Source of the DNA: Schumannella luteola
Lineage (GTDB): Bacteria; Actinomycetota; Actinomycetes; Actinomycetales; Microbacteriaceae
Direction: 5' to 3'
DNA: 64,000 bases
Assembly: GCF_013408685.1 (NCBI RefSeq)
Contig: NZ_JACBZY010000001.1
Location: 868,001-932,000, forward strand
Below, one piece after another: positions 55,841 to 64,000 of the stretch (positions are counted from its first letter, which is position 1; each line of letters begins with the position of its first letter). A program made the position numbers and the translations under genes. A model generated the notes under the pieces. It made no database searches. It was not told the origin of the DNA and worked only from the letters and a program-made list of their open reading frames with translations.

Positions 55841-56296
55841 TCAGATCCGGTTCACGAGGGCCTGGGCGCGGCGGTCGCCGGCGGGGCCGATGGGGGTGAG
55901 CAGGAAGTCGCTGGTCGGCACGCCGTAGTGGCCGAGCTGCCAGATGCCCTCGGCGAAGTCGTCGGGCGCGTGGAACAGCAGCGTGAAGCGGTTCTCGTCG
56001 CCGGCGGTGGCGCCGGCGACATCCGCGATCGCGTCGAGCACGAGCGAGCCGGTGACGCCGTCGGGGGCGGATGCGGTGATCGCCTGGCCGACGAGCGGCG
56101 CGAAGTCGCTGCGCACGGCGGCGCGCAGCTCGACGAGCGCGGCGGCGTGGGTTCCGACAGCGGTCGCGGCGGTCTTCGCGGTCGACGATGCGGCGGCGGG
56201 TGCGGCCTGGGCGGCGCTCGCGGCCGCGGCTGCGCCGACCGCAGCGAGCGCGACGGCGCCGGCGCTGACGACGGCGGTGCGGCGGGTGAGCTGCAT
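55841..56296 (-). CDS. Twin-arginine signal protein, DUF6916-like, of the collar cluster
   Basis: A 151-residue exported protein. It starts MQLTRRTAVVSAGAVALAAVG, with a Tat-type RR motif followed by a hydrophobic, Ala-rich segment. The mature part has VELRAAVRSDFAPLVGQAITA and FTLLFHAPDDFAEGIWQLGHYG, which resembles DUF6916 proteins found with tail-collar genes in other bacteria. I recall that link but cannot test it here. First of the four-gene operon. Confidence 0.65.
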   Translation of the reverse strand: MQLTRRTAVVSAGAVALAAVGAAAAASAAQAAPAAASSTAKTAATAVGTHAAALVELRAAVRSDFAPLVGQAITASAPDGVTGSLVLDAIADVAGATAGDENRFTLLFHAPDDFAEGIWQLGHYGVPTSDFLLTPIGPAGDRRAQALVNRI

Positions 56297-56648
56297 GGAT
56301 GCTCCGGGTGCGGGGCGGCATCCGCTGACGGAGGCTGCGCTGTCGGGTGGATGCGGCGGACGGTCCCGGGGTTCGGGCGGCCGGGCATCCGGTGTCGAGG
56401 ATGCGGCATCCGGGCGGTTAGGGTTCACCGCGTCCGCTCGTGCGTGCCGCGCGCTCAGCATAGGTGCGCATGCGCCCGGGCGGACCCCCTCGCCTGACCC
56501 CCCGAACTGGGCACCCGCGCCGCGTAGTCGGCGGCGTCGAGCGCGCGGTACTTTTCGCTTCGCGCGTGTCACCGTGCGCGGAGTTCTCGACATCCTCCGC
56601 GCGCGCCCGAGCCCCGACCCGTGCATCGACGAGAGGGCCGCGACGGCC
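56297..56648. promoter_or_regulatory. Divergent gap between the collar operon and the surface protein gene
   Basis: 352 bp without a gene. TATGCT on the minus strand (56457-56462) is a good -10 box for the collar operon. TACTTT at 56550-56555 is a candidate -10 box for the surface protein. No operator was recognised. Confidence 0.4.
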
Positions 56649-59600
56649 ATGACGACCAGCACGCCGACCCCGGTCTCTGCCGCGCTCCGCGCCTCCGCTC
56701 CGGCGGCGGATCACCCGGATCTCCGCCCCGCTGCGCGCTCGCCGCGGGTGCGCCGCACCCCTCTCCTCGCCGCCGGCCTCGCTGTGCTGCTCGCCGCCGC
56801 CGGTGTCGTCGCGCTGCCGGCCGACGCCGCCCTGGCCGCGACGACGATCGACGTCAGCACCACCGCCGACGGCGACGCGAACAGCGCCTGCACGAACTCG
56901 ACCGTGACCTCCGTCGCGACGCCGGTCACGCTGCGCAACGCGCTCTGCGTCGCCGGTAACACGGCGTCGGCCACGACCATCCGCATCGGCAGCGGCGTCT
57001 ACCAGCTCACTCAGGGCGAGATCGCGTTCGGCCAGAAGTCGGGTGCGAACATCACGCTCGAGCGTTCCGGCGGCGGCACGACCGAGATCGTCGGCGACGG
57101 ACAGCACCGCGTGCTCGACATCGACCCGAACCTCGTCGGCGGCATCTCGGTCACCCTGCACGACCTGACCGTGCGCGGCGGCGTGGATGACCTCGCGCAG
57201 CCGGGATCGCAGGGATCGGGCGGCTTCGGCGGCGCCGGCATCATCGCCGGGTCGGGCGCCGACGCGTCGGTCGCGGGCGACAGCCTGACGCTGCTCTACG
57301 TGAACGTCACCGGCAACACCGTGAAGGCGCACGCCTCGCCGACCGTCAACTCGGGCGGAGGCGGCGTGCAGTTCATCGGCGGCTCGCTCACGATCACCGG
57401 CTCGACCATCTCGGGCAACAGCTCCAACGCCGGCCCGGGCGGCGGCGTCTACTACGAAGCCGCACCAGGTCGCTCGGGCGAGAGCCTGACGGTCACGAAC
57501 TCGACCTTCTCGAGCAACACTGTCGCGAACGCGAGCACCTACCCCTCGGGCGGCGCGGGCATCTCCGTCGCCGGCGTGACCGGTTCGACCGCATCCATCA
57601 CCGGGTCGACGTTCACGGGCAACATCGGCAGCGCGACGGGCGCCGGCGGGGCCTCGGGCGGCGCCATCCGCCTCGCCCCGGCAGGCACCTCGTCGGGCGC
57701 GGGCGCCGCGACCGTCAACTCGAACCGGCTGATCGGCAACCGCGCGACCGCCGGCGCGGGCAGCCAGGTCGCGGTCGACACGACGACGACCGCGCTGCAC
57801 TACAACGACATCCGCCCCGCTGCCGCCGACACGGCTCCGGTCGTCACGGCGAGCCCGGCGTCCGCGGTCGACGCGACGCAGAACTGGTGGGGATGCCCGA
57901 CCGCGCCCGGCGGGACGGGCTGCCCCACGGTCACGGCCGGCATCCCGGTCACGCCGTCGCTGGTCTTCGCGGCGACCGCCACCCCCGCGACCGTGTCGGC
58001 TCCCGGCGCGCGCTCGACGATCCTCGCGAGCTTCGCCACCGACTCCGCCGGCACCGCGATCGACCCGAACCTGCTCGGCGCCTTCAGCGAGGCGGCGACC
58101 TTCAGCACCGACAGCGGAACCCTCGACTCGACCTCGGTTCCGCTCTCGCGCGGCGCCGCGTCGGCTCAGCTCACGACGCCGACGACGCCCGGGCGCTCGA
58201 CGGTCACCGTGACCTACGGCGGTCTTGCGAAGCAGGCGGTCGTCACCGCACCCCAGGCGCCCGCCTTCACGAGCGCGTCGTCGGTCGCCTTCACGGCCGG
58301 CACCGCGGGCAGCTTCACGATCACGACCACCGGATACCCGGCCGCGGCGATCACCCGCACCGCCGGCGCCCTGCCGGCCGGCCTCACGTTCACCGACAAC
58401 GGCGACGGCACCGCGACCCTCGCCGGCACCCCGACCGCATCGGGCAGCGTGACGCTGTCGCTCACGGCCGACAACGGCTCGGCGAGCCCGGCGGCGCAGC
58501 AGCTCGCCGTGACCGTGCGGAAGGCCGCGACGATCACGAGCGCGGCGGCCGCGACCTTCGCCACGGGCGCCGCGGGATCGTTCACCGTCACGACCACCGG
58601 ATCGCCGACGCCCGTGCTGACCGAGTCGGGCGCGCTTCCCTCGGGCGTCACCTTCGTCGACAACGGCGACGGCACCGCGACGCTCGCCGGCACGCCGGCC
58701 GCCGGAACCGGTGGGCAGTACCAGCTCACCATCACCGCGTCGAACGGCGTCGGCGCGAACGCGGTGCAGCCGTTCACGCTGACCGTGAACGCGCCGCCGA
58801 CCCTCGGCGGCGGCGCCACGGCGACCGCGACCGCCGCGACCGGCACCGCCTTCTCGCGCACGATCACGACGACCGCCGGCTACCCGACGGCGACCACGAT
58901 CACCGAGAGCGGCGCGCTGCCCGCCGGTCTCACCTTCACCGACAACGGCGACGGCACGGCGACGCTCGCCGGCACACCGGGCGCGCTGAGCGGCGGCGTC
59001 TACGTGCTGCAGATCAGCGCCGGCAACGGCGTCGGCTCTGCCGCGCAGCAGCTCACGCTCACCGTGAACCAGGCTCCCGCGGTGACCGCGAACCCGGCGT
59101 CGCAGTCGACCACGGTCGGATCGCAGGTCGCCTTCACCGCGAGCGCCACCGGGTACCCGGCGCCGAGCATCCAGTGGCAGCAGCGCGCCGCGGGCGCGAC
59201 CGCGTTCGCCGACATCGCGGACGCCACGAGCGGAACGCTGACCCTGACCGCCACCGCCCAGCTCGACGGATCGGCCTACCGTGCCGTCTTCACGAACGGC
59301 GCCGGAACCGCGACGACGACCGTCGCCGACCTCGCCGTCGGAACCGGGCCCGCGATCACGAGTGACGCCGCGGTCACCATCTCCGGCGACGGAGCGGCGC
59401 AGACCATCACGATCACGACCACAGGCAAGCCGACGCCGACCGTCGCGCTGACCGACGGATCCGTGCCCGGACTGACCTTCGCCGCCGGATCGGGCGCGGA
59501 TGCCGGAACCGCGACGCTGACCGGCGTGCCCACCGCATCCGGGGTGTTCACCCTGCAGCTCAGCGCCGCGAACGAGCACGGCACCGGCACGCAGACGCTC

Positions 59601-60680
59601 GTCGTGACCGTGCAGCAGAAGACCGCGATCACCTCGCCGTCGGATGCCGCGTTCACGGCCGGCGACGCCGGGTCGTTCACCGTCACCACCGACGGCGGCT
59701 ACCCGACCCCCGCGGCGCTCGAGCTCGACGGCGACCTGCCCGACGGGCTGAGCTTCGTCGACAACGGCGACGGGACCGCGACGCTGTTCGGAACCCCCGA
59801 GTCCGGAACCGGCGGGGTCAGCACCGTGGATGTCGTCGCGACCACCGCACCCGGCCACGTCACGCGCCAGACCCTGACGATCACGATCGGCGAGACGGCC
59901 GAGATCACCGGACCCGACCGCGTCGATGCGACCGCCGGCGTGCCGTTCAGCGCGACCGTCACCACCTCGGCCGGCTACCCGTCGGTCGTGACGCTGACCA
60001 CCGGGACCCTGCCCGCGGGCGTCGACTTCGTCGACAACGGCGACGGCACCGCGACCCTCTCGGGCGCCGTCGCCGCCGCGGGTTCGAGCGTCATCACGGT
60101 CACCGCGACGAACGACACCGGCGCCACCTCGGCCGACGTGACCCTCGTCGTCGCCGAGCCCGCCGTCGTGCCGCTGCCGCTCATCCTGCCGACGTTCACC
60201 GGATCGCTCACCGGCGTTCCTGACCACCTCGAGCAGGGGCAGACCTTCACCGTCAGAGGATCCGGCTTCGCGCCGCACGCGCCGATCACGCTCGGGCTGT
60301 ACTCGACCCCGACCAGGCTCGCGACCGTCGAGGCGGATGACGCGGGCGCGTTCACGGCGACGCTGACGGTTCCGAACGACTTCGCGGTCGGCGACCACAC
60401 GGTCGTCGCCGCGGGCATCGGCGCCGACGGCACGGCCCGCTACCTCGGCGCGCCCACGACGGTCTCGGCCGCCGACGTCGACCCGGGTGACGGGGGCACG
60501 ACGCCGGGCGGCGGGTCGGGCGGCTCGGGCTCGGGCTCGGGCTCCGGTGGTTCGAGCTCGCCGTCGGGCCTCGCGGCCACGGGCGTCGGCGAGGGCTGGA
60601 TGCTCGCCGCCGCGCTCGCCCTGCTGGCTCTGCTCGCCGGCATCCGCCTGGTCGTCGCGCGCCGCCGCGCCGCCGCCTGA
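56649..60680 (+). CDS. Large surface protein with beta-helix, Ig-like repeats and LAATG sorting signal
   Basis: A 1343-residue protein. A signal peptide ends near residue 63. Residues 64-420 form a parallel beta-helix with many Gly/Ser/Asn/Thr repeats and an NWWGCP-type end near residue 416. Then come six putative Ig-like (He_PIG) repeats, five with the stretch DNGDGTATL, and one I-set-like Ig domain at residues 807-900. A last beta-rich domain (HLEQGQTFTVRGSGFAPHAP) precedes a Gly/Ser linker. LAATG at residues 1308-1312, a hydrophobic helix and an RRRAAA tail form a class E-type sortase signal. So it is a wall-anchored adhesin. The start was set at ATG 56649. Confidence 0.88.
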   Translation: MTTSTPTPVSAALRASAPAADHPDLRPAARSPRVRRTPLLAAGLAVLLAAAGVVALPADAALAATTIDVSTTADGDANSACTNSTVTSVATPVTLRNALCVAGNTASATTIRIGSGVYQLTQGEIAFGQKSGANITLERSGGGTTEIVGDGQHRVLDIDPNLVGGISVTLHDLTVRGGVDDLAQPGSQGSGGFGGAGIIAGSGADASVAGDSLTLLYVNVTGNTVKAHASPTVNSGGGGVQFIGGSLTITGSTISGNSSNAGPGGGVYYEAAPGRSGESLTVTNSTFSSNTVANASTYPSGGAGISVAGVTGSTASITGSTFTGNIGSATGAGGASGGAIRLAPAGTSSGAGAATVNSNRLIGNRATAGAGSQVAVDTTTTALHYNDIRPAAADTAPVVTASPASAVDATQNWWGCPTAPGGTGCPTVTAGIPVTPSLVFAATATPATVSAPGARSTILASFATDSAGTAIDPNLLGAFSEAATFSTDSGTLDSTSVPLSRGAASAQLTTPTTPGRSTVTVTYGGLAKQAVVTAPQAPAFTSASSVAFTAGTAGSFTITTTGYPAAAITRTAGALPAGLTFTDNGDGTATLAGTPTASGSVTLSLTADNGSASPAAQQLAVTVRKAATITSAAAATFATGAAGSFTVTTTGSPTPVLTESGALPSGVTFVDNGDGTATLAGTPAAGTGGQYQLTITASNGVGANAVQPFTLTVNAPPTLGGGATATATAATGTAFSRTITTTAGYPTATTITESGALPAGLTFTDNGDGTATLAGTPGALSGGVYVLQISAGNGVGSAAQQLTLTVNQAPAVTANPASQSTTVGSQVAFTASATGYPAPSIQWQQRAAGATAFADIADATSGTLTLTATAQLDGSAYRAVFTNGAGTATTTVADLAVGTGPAITSDAAVTISGDGAAQTITITTTGKPTPTVALTDGSVPGLTFAAGSGADAGTATLTGVPTASGVFTLQLSAANEHGTGTQTLVVTVQQKTAITSPSDAAFTAGDAGSFTVTTDGGYPTPAALELDGDLPDGLSFVDNGDGTATLFGTPESGTGGVSTVDVVATTAPGHVTRQTLTITIGETAEITGPDRVDATAGVPFSATVTTSAGYPSVVTLTTGTLPAGVDFVDNGDGTATLSGAVAAAGSSVITVTATNDTGATSADVTLVVAEPAVVPLPLILPTFTGSLTGVPDHLEQGQTFTVRGSGFAPHAPITLGLYSTPTRLATVEADDAGAFTATLTVPNDFAVGDHTVVAAGIGADGTARYLGAPTTVSAADVDPGDGGTTPGGGSGGSGSGSGSGGSSSPSGLAATGVGEGWMLAAALALLALLAGIRLVVARRRAAA

Positions 60681-60731
60681 GTTCCGGTTCCGGGCAGGAT
60701 CGCGCGGCGCTCTCCGGGACCGACTTCGACT

Positions 60732-60769
60732 CGCGCGGGCGGATGTGGCTCCACACGCCCGCCCGCGCG
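60732..60769. terminator. Terminator between the surface protein and response regulator genes
   Basis: CGCGCGGGCGG (60732-60742) and CCGCCCGCGCG (60759-60769) are a perfect 11-bp stem with an inner GTGG/CCAC stem. It lies between convergent genes. A further direct repeat GGATCGCGCGGCG occurs at 60699-60711 and 60811-60823. Confidence 0.7.
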
Positions 60770-60834
60770 ACCTGCATCCCAACTCCGCCCACGCCAGCCC
60801 GAGTGCAGGGCCGGATCGCGCGGCGATTCTCCGC

Positions 60835-61506
60835 TCAGAGCAGGCCGAGCTCCATCGCGCGGGTCACGGCGCGGGTGCGGTCGCTCACCTCGAGCTTCTC
60901 GAAGACGTGCAGCAGGTGCGTCTTCACCGTGGCTTCGCCGAGCAGCAGCTCGCGGGCGATGCGCGGGTTGCTGAAACCCTGCGCGACGAGCGCGAGCACC
61001 TCGCTCTCGCGCGGGCTCAGCGTCACGGTCGGCTCGGCGGATGCGTGCGGCCGCGCGACTCGCGTGACGAGCGCCGCCGCGATCGACGGCGCCAGGGCGA
61101 CCTCGCCGCGGGCCACCGCACGCACACCGGCGAGCACCTCCGCCTCGGGCGCCGCCTTGAGCAGATAGCCGGTCGCGCCCGCCTCGATCGCCCGCAGGAT
61201 CGCGTCATCGCTCTCGTAGGTCGTCAGCACGAGCACCCGCGTCTCCGGCAGCGCCGACCGGATGCGCGCCGTCGCCTCGTCGCCGTCGATCCCGGGCATG
61301 CGCAGGTCCATCAGCACGAGATCGGGGGTGAGGGCGAGGGCGCGCTCGACCGCCTCGAGTCCGGTGGATGCGGTGCCCACCACATCCACATCGTCGGCCG
61401 CGTCGAGCAGTGCGACGATGCCGCCCCGCACGATCGGGTGGTCGTCGGCGACGAGCACGCGGATGCGCGGGGCTGCGCGCTCGTCGGGAGCGGCGGGCGG
61501 GGTCAT
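60835..61506 (-). CDS. NarL/LuxR-type response regulator
   Basis: A 223-residue protein. The receiver has VLVADDHPIVRGGI with the acidic pair near residue 20, the phosphorylation Asp in LVLMDLRMPGIDG near residue 67 and Lys in GYLLKAAPEAE. The output domain TLSPRESEVLALVAQGFSNPRIARELLLGEATVKTHLLHVFEKL is a LuxR helix-turn-helix. It pairs with the histidine kinase encoded just upstream. ATG 61506 is in the last copy of the 59-bp repeat; an ATGA with the last mini-ORF couples its translation. Confidence 0.93.
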   Translation of the reverse strand: MTPPAAPDERAAPRIRVLVADDHPIVRGGIVALLDAADDVDVVGTASTGLEAVERALALTPDLVLMDLRMPGIDGDEATARIRSALPETRVLVLTTYESDDAILRAIEAGATGYLLKAAPEAEVLAGVRAVARGEVALAPSIAAALVTRVARPHASAEPTVTLSPRESEVLALVAQGFSNPRIARELLLGEATVKTHLLHVFEKLEVSDRTRAVTRAMELGLL

Positions 61507-61565
61507 GCGGGGGCTCCGATCGGGAGGGTCGCGCTGTCGTGGGCGCGGTCGGGGTCCGGGGTCAT
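61503..61565 (-). CDS. 20-residue mini-ORF 3 of the repeat
   Basis: Starts at ATG 61565 with MTPDPDRAHDS and ends ATLPIGAPA, the last 9 residues also being the kinase's C-terminus. Its stop overlaps the response regulator start in ATGA. A GGAG site lies 7 nt before the start. It may be only a coupling device. Confidence 0.5.
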   Translation of the reverse strand: MTPDPDRAHDSATLPIGAPA

Positions 61566-61624
61566 GCGGGGGCTCCGATCGGGAGGGTCGCGCTGTCGTG
61601 GGCGCGGTCGGGGTCCGGGGTCAT
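61562..61624 (-). CDS. 20-residue mini-ORF 2 of the repeat
   Basis: Identical peptide to mini-ORF 3, from ATG 61624. It ends in ATGA with mini-ORF 3. Same GGAG spacing. Confidence 0.5.
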   Translation of the reverse strand: MTPDPDRAHDSATLPIGAPA

Positions 61625-61683
61625 GCGGGGGCTCCGATCGGGAGGGTCGCGCTGTCGTGGGCGCGGTCGGGGTCCGGGGTCAT
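61621..61683 (-). CDS. 20-residue mini-ORF 1 of the repeat
   Basis: Identical peptide from ATG 61683. This start overlaps the kinase stop in ATGA, as the response regulator start would have done before the repeat was inserted. Confidence 0.5.
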   Translation of the reverse strand: MTPDPDRAHDSATLPIGAPA

Positions 61684-62948
61684 GCGGGGGCTCCGATCGG
61701 GAGGGTCGCGCGCAGGCGGGTTCCGGAGGCGTCGCTCGTGACGGCGAGCGCGCCGCCGGCGAGGGCGAGCCGGTCGCGCATGCCGCTGAGGCCGAAGCCC
61801 GGGCTCGGTGCGTCGGCGTCGAAGCCGGCGCCGTCGTCGTGCACCTCGAGGGCGAGTGACGGGGCAGCTTGGGTCGTCGTCGCATCGCCCGCCGGGGTGC
61901 TCAGCGTCAGACGCACCCGCGTCGCGCCGGCGTGCTTGCGCACGTTCGCGAGCGCCTCCTGCGCGCAGCGGATCAGCACCACCTCACGGTCGCGGTCGAG
62001 CGTGACGTCGTCGACCCGCACATCCACCTCGACCGCGATCCCGGTCTCGCGCTCGAAGCGCTCGGCGAGGCGGCGCATCGCCGGGGCGAGACCGCCCTCG
62101 AGTGTCGGGGATGCGGTGCTCGCGACGAGCGCGCGGGCCTCGCCGAGCGCGGCGCGGGCGGCGTCTTCGAGAGCGTCGAGGCGGGCGAGCCCGGCGGCGA
62201 GAGCCGGCGCCGGGCTGGCAGAACCGGCAGAACCGGCGGAACCGGCAGAACCGGCGGCATCGGAATCCGGACCGGCGGTGCCGCGCTCCAGCTCACGGCG
62301 GGTCTGCTGGGCGAGCAGCACGAGCCCGGTCAGGTCCTGCGCGACTGTGTCGTGGATCTCGCGGGCCAGCCGCTCGCGCTCGCTCGCGACCCCGGCATCC
62401 CGGTGCGCCGCGGCCAGCGCATCCTGTGTCGCCCGCAGCTCGTCGAGCAGCACCCGGCGCTGCTCGCTCTGGTCGGCGATGCCCGAGATCCAGAGTCCGA
62501 AGACGACGGCGAAGCCGAACGAGATCGCCTGGATCGAGATCGCGCCGACCACGAAGTCGGGCCACGCCATCGCGAGCCCGACCGCGACCGCGAGCACCGC
62601 GCTCGCGACGATGGCGGGACGGCGGCTGGGCGACGCCATCCAGATCAGCGGGAAGGCGAGGCACTGCACGCTCGCGAGCGAGGGGTTCATCCACGTCGCG
62701 GCGGCCGCCCAGAGGATCGCGACGGCGACCAGCAGCGGCGCCAGCCGCGGCCGCGTCTCGCAGTCGCGCCCGAAGGCGAACCACGAGGTCAACAGCACAA
62801 GGGATGCGGCGAGGCTCACGAGTCCGCGCAGTGCGAGGCCGCCGACACCGGCGGCGAGATCACCCGAGCTGATGAGCACCAGGGCGGAGACGACCGCGGT
62901 GGCGCCGACGATCAGCGCGACCGCGATCGTCCACCCGACGTGCCTCAT
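61680..62948 (-). CDS. NarL-family sensor histidine kinase
   Basis: A 422-residue kinase. Five or six membrane helices in residues 5-165 form the sensor with little outside the membrane. The HisKA_3 dimer domain has RERLAREIHDTVAQDLTGLVLLAQQ near residue 195, with the phospho-His. The HATPase_c has CAQEALANVRKHAGATRVRL and DDGAGFDADAPSPGFGLSGMRDRL. A GSAGSAGSA tract (residues 232-246) from an imperfect 9-bp DNA repeat near 62218-62256 is a flexible linker. It is adjacent to an ABC exporter gene, as in LiaFSR-like systems. Confidence 0.93.
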   Translation of the reverse strand: MRHVGWTIAVALIVGATAVVSALVLISSGDLAAGVGGLALRGLVSLAASLVLLTSWFAFGRDCETRPRLAPLLVAVAILWAAAATWMNPSLASVQCLAFPLIWMASPSRRPAIVASAVLAVAVGLAMAWPDFVVGAISIQAISFGFAVVFGLWISGIADQSEQRRVLLDELRATQDALAAAHRDAGVASERERLAREIHDTVAQDLTGLVLLAQQTRRELERGTAGPDSDAAGSAGSAGSAGSASPAPALAAGLARLDALEDAARAALGEARALVASTASPTLEGGLAPAMRRLAERFERETGIAVEVDVRVDDVTLDRDREVVLIRCAQEALANVRKHAGATRVRLTLSTPAGDATTTQAAPSLALEVHDDGAGFDADAPSPGFGLSGMRDRLALAGGALAVTSDASGTRLRATLPIGAPA

Positions 62949-63851
62949 TCAGCCATCCTCGCGGATCCAGCGGAAGGTGAGGCGGCAGAGCACCAGACCG
63001 GCGACCAGCCAGATGCCGCAGACGAGGGCGACCTCGGGCAGCTGCCAGCTGCCGCCCTGCTCGAGCGACTCGAAGCTGTCGGGCAGGAACACCGACCGCA
63101 TCCCCTGCGCCAGCCACTTCAGCGGGAACACGCTCGCCGTGTTCTGCAGCCACTCCGGCAGCTGCGAGAACTGCAGGTACACGCCCGAGATGAACTGCAG
63201 CACGATCGTCACCGGCACGATCACCGCGGTCGCGCTGCGCCCGCTGCGGGGCAGTCGCGAGATCGCGATGCCGAGCACCGCGCTCGTCAGCACGCCGAGC
63301 AGGAACACCCACGCGAAGGTCAGCCAGCGCCCCGGCTCGGTCGGCAGCTCGACGCCGAACACCAGACGGGCGACGAGGATGAGCAGCGCCGCCTGCGCGG
63401 TCGCGGTCACCAGGGCCTGGCCGAGCTTGCCAATGAAGTAGCTCGCGACCGGCAGCGGGGTTCCGGCGAGACGCTTGAGGGTGCCGTCGCCGCGCTCCCC
63501 GGCGATGTCGACGCCGAGGTTCTGCACGCCGCTGAGCAGGATGCCCGCGGCCAGCATGGCCGGCAGGTAGTAGCGGGCGACGTTCATCTCCGAGCCCGCC
63601 GGCCCGAAGCTGAGGTTCGCGAACGCCGCCGAGAAGATCGACATCATCACGATCGGGAACAGGAACGTGAACACGAGCGCGTCACGGCGCCGGAAGTAGC
63701 TGGCGATCTCGTAGCGCGCCCGCTCGAGGCCGAGGCGCAGGGTGCGCGCGGGGGAGCGGTCGAGGGCGCCGGGGCGGGCTGGGGTTCCCGGGGCGCTCGG
63801 ACTGCTCGGGATGTTCGGGGTGCGGTTCGCGGGAGTGATCGCGGCGCTCAT
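62949..63851 (-). CDS. ABC-2 type exporter permease
   Basis: A 300-residue membrane protein. The N-terminus is Pro-rich (about 35 residues), then a helix at residues 58-78, and five more around residues 93-112, 138-163, 171-198, 202-224 and 268-290. Segments GVDIAGERGDGTLKRLAGTPLP and YIGKLGQALVTATAQAALLILVA fit ABC-2 permeases of the DrrB/NatB group. Its ATG overlaps the ATPase stop (ATGA), and its TGA is next to the kinase ATG. The substrate is unknown; antimicrobial peptides or drugs would fit control by a two-component system. Confidence 0.9.
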   Translation of the reverse strand: MSAAITPANRTPNIPSSPSAPGTPARPGALDRSPARTLRLGLERARYEIASYFRRRDALVFTFLFPIVMMSIFSAAFANLSFGPAGSEMNVARYYLPAMLAAGILLSGVQNLGVDIAGERGDGTLKRLAGTPLPVASYFIGKLGQALVTATAQAALLILVARLVFGVELPTEPGRWLTFAWVFLLGVLTSAVLGIAISRLPRSGRSATAVIVPVTIVLQFISGVYLQFSQLPEWLQNTASVFPLKWLAQGMRSVFLPDSFESLEQGGSWQLPEVALVCGIWLVAGLVLCRLTFRWIREDG

Positions 63852-64000
63852 GCGAGCACCTCCTCGGGGTCGGTGGTATCGGTATCGGCGTCGGAGCCGG
63901 TATCGGCCTCACCCGGGGCACCCGGGGAGACCGCTGCCGCATCCTCGCGCTCGACCTCGGCGATGAGCTGCAGGTAGATGTCTTCGAGGCTGGGGCGCAC
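63848..64000 (-). CDS. ABC exporter ATPase, C-terminal end only
   Basis: The last 50 codons of an ATPase: RPSLEDIYLQLIAEVER is the usual C-terminal motif of DrrA-type ATPases, followed by an acidic, Thr-rich tail (DADTDTTDPEEVLA). The catalytic part is outside the window. Order ATPase-permease-kinase-regulator shows a single operon. Confidence 0.85.
   Translation of the reverse strand: MRPSLEDIYLQLIAEVEREDAAAVSPGAPGEADTGSDADTDTTDPEEVLA

Larger units (their letters stand above)
61501..61710. repeat. 59-bp tandem repeat, three full copies and one partial
   Basis: The unit beginning GGTCATGCGGGGGCTCCGAT is repeated identically at 61501, 61560 and 61619, and for 33 bp at 61678 inside the kinase gene end. 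Each full copy holds one mini-ORF on the minus strand. Confidence 0.97.

Noticed and set aside
54244-56296. Prophage remnant
   Set aside because: No integrase, terminase, capsid or att site is seen; tail-collar genes alone are common outside phages.
56418-60782. Long open frame on the minus strand opposite the surface protein
   Set aside because: Repetitive Arg/Gly-rich translation caused by the codon bias of the real gene; no ribosome site or domain.
61562-61885. 107-residue protein across the kinase end and repeat
   Set aside because: Frame is shifted relative to the kinase; its only real part is a mini-ORF of the repeat.

Overview
The window is high-GC actinobacterial DNA. It carries an HspR/HAIR-controlled dnaK operon, a bifunctional-type dCTP deaminase, a LAxTG-anchored surface protein, many ATGA/GTGA gene overlaps, and a crtE-B-I-Ye-Yf-Eb cluster for C50 carotenoids. 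Together these fit a Microbacteriaceae-like member of the Micrococcales; no species is claimed. Genes are dense and fall in short operons. Several genes appear to be transcribed without a leader, with a TANNNT -10 box 6-8 nt before the start codon.

Left part (1-8.9 kb): a truncated esterase gene divergent from a MerR regulator; two coupled membrane proteins; a lipoprotein; an ECF sigma factor with a CU044_5270-type membrane partner and a small third membrane protein; two tandem paralogous membrane proteins; and a DUF695-like gene whose 5' end is damaged or misread. From 8.9 to 14.8 kb lies a jetA-jetB-jetC (MksF-MksE-MksB) SMC-type condensin operon of the Wadjet family. The nuclease gene jetD/mksG is absent from its usual place, which makes this the main candidate for an unusual system.

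Middle (15-46.9 kb): tRNA-Gly(CCC), dcd, a Ser/Thr kinase, then three exact-period 74-bp palindromic repeats. After these come idi and the complete C50 carotenoid operon, a LacI regulator next to an oligopeptide-type ABC importer with a LacI operator in its promoter, a UMF1-type MFS transporter, an F420-NADP oxidoreductase/MarR divergent pair with twin operators, and an alpha/beta hydrolase. A coherent alpha-1,6-mannan utilisation locus follows: secreted GH76, ABC sugar importer, cytoplasmic GH76, and a GntR-LacI hybrid regulator with a shared operator motif. The dnaK-grpE-dnaJ-hspR operon is next.

Right part (47-64 kb): two small membrane proteins starting MSWQ; a ClpB without its N-terminal domain, under a HAIR site; a thioredoxin-like/DUF4395 pair; alanine dehydrogenase with a divergent Lrp regulator; three tandem phage-tail-collar paralogs plus a Tat-signal protein; a 1343-residue LAATG-anchored adhesin; and an ABC exporter with a NarL-type two-component system. 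Between its kinase and response regulator genes, a 59-bp sequence is repeated three times. Each copy encodes a 20-residue mini-ORF coupled to the next by an ATGA overlap.
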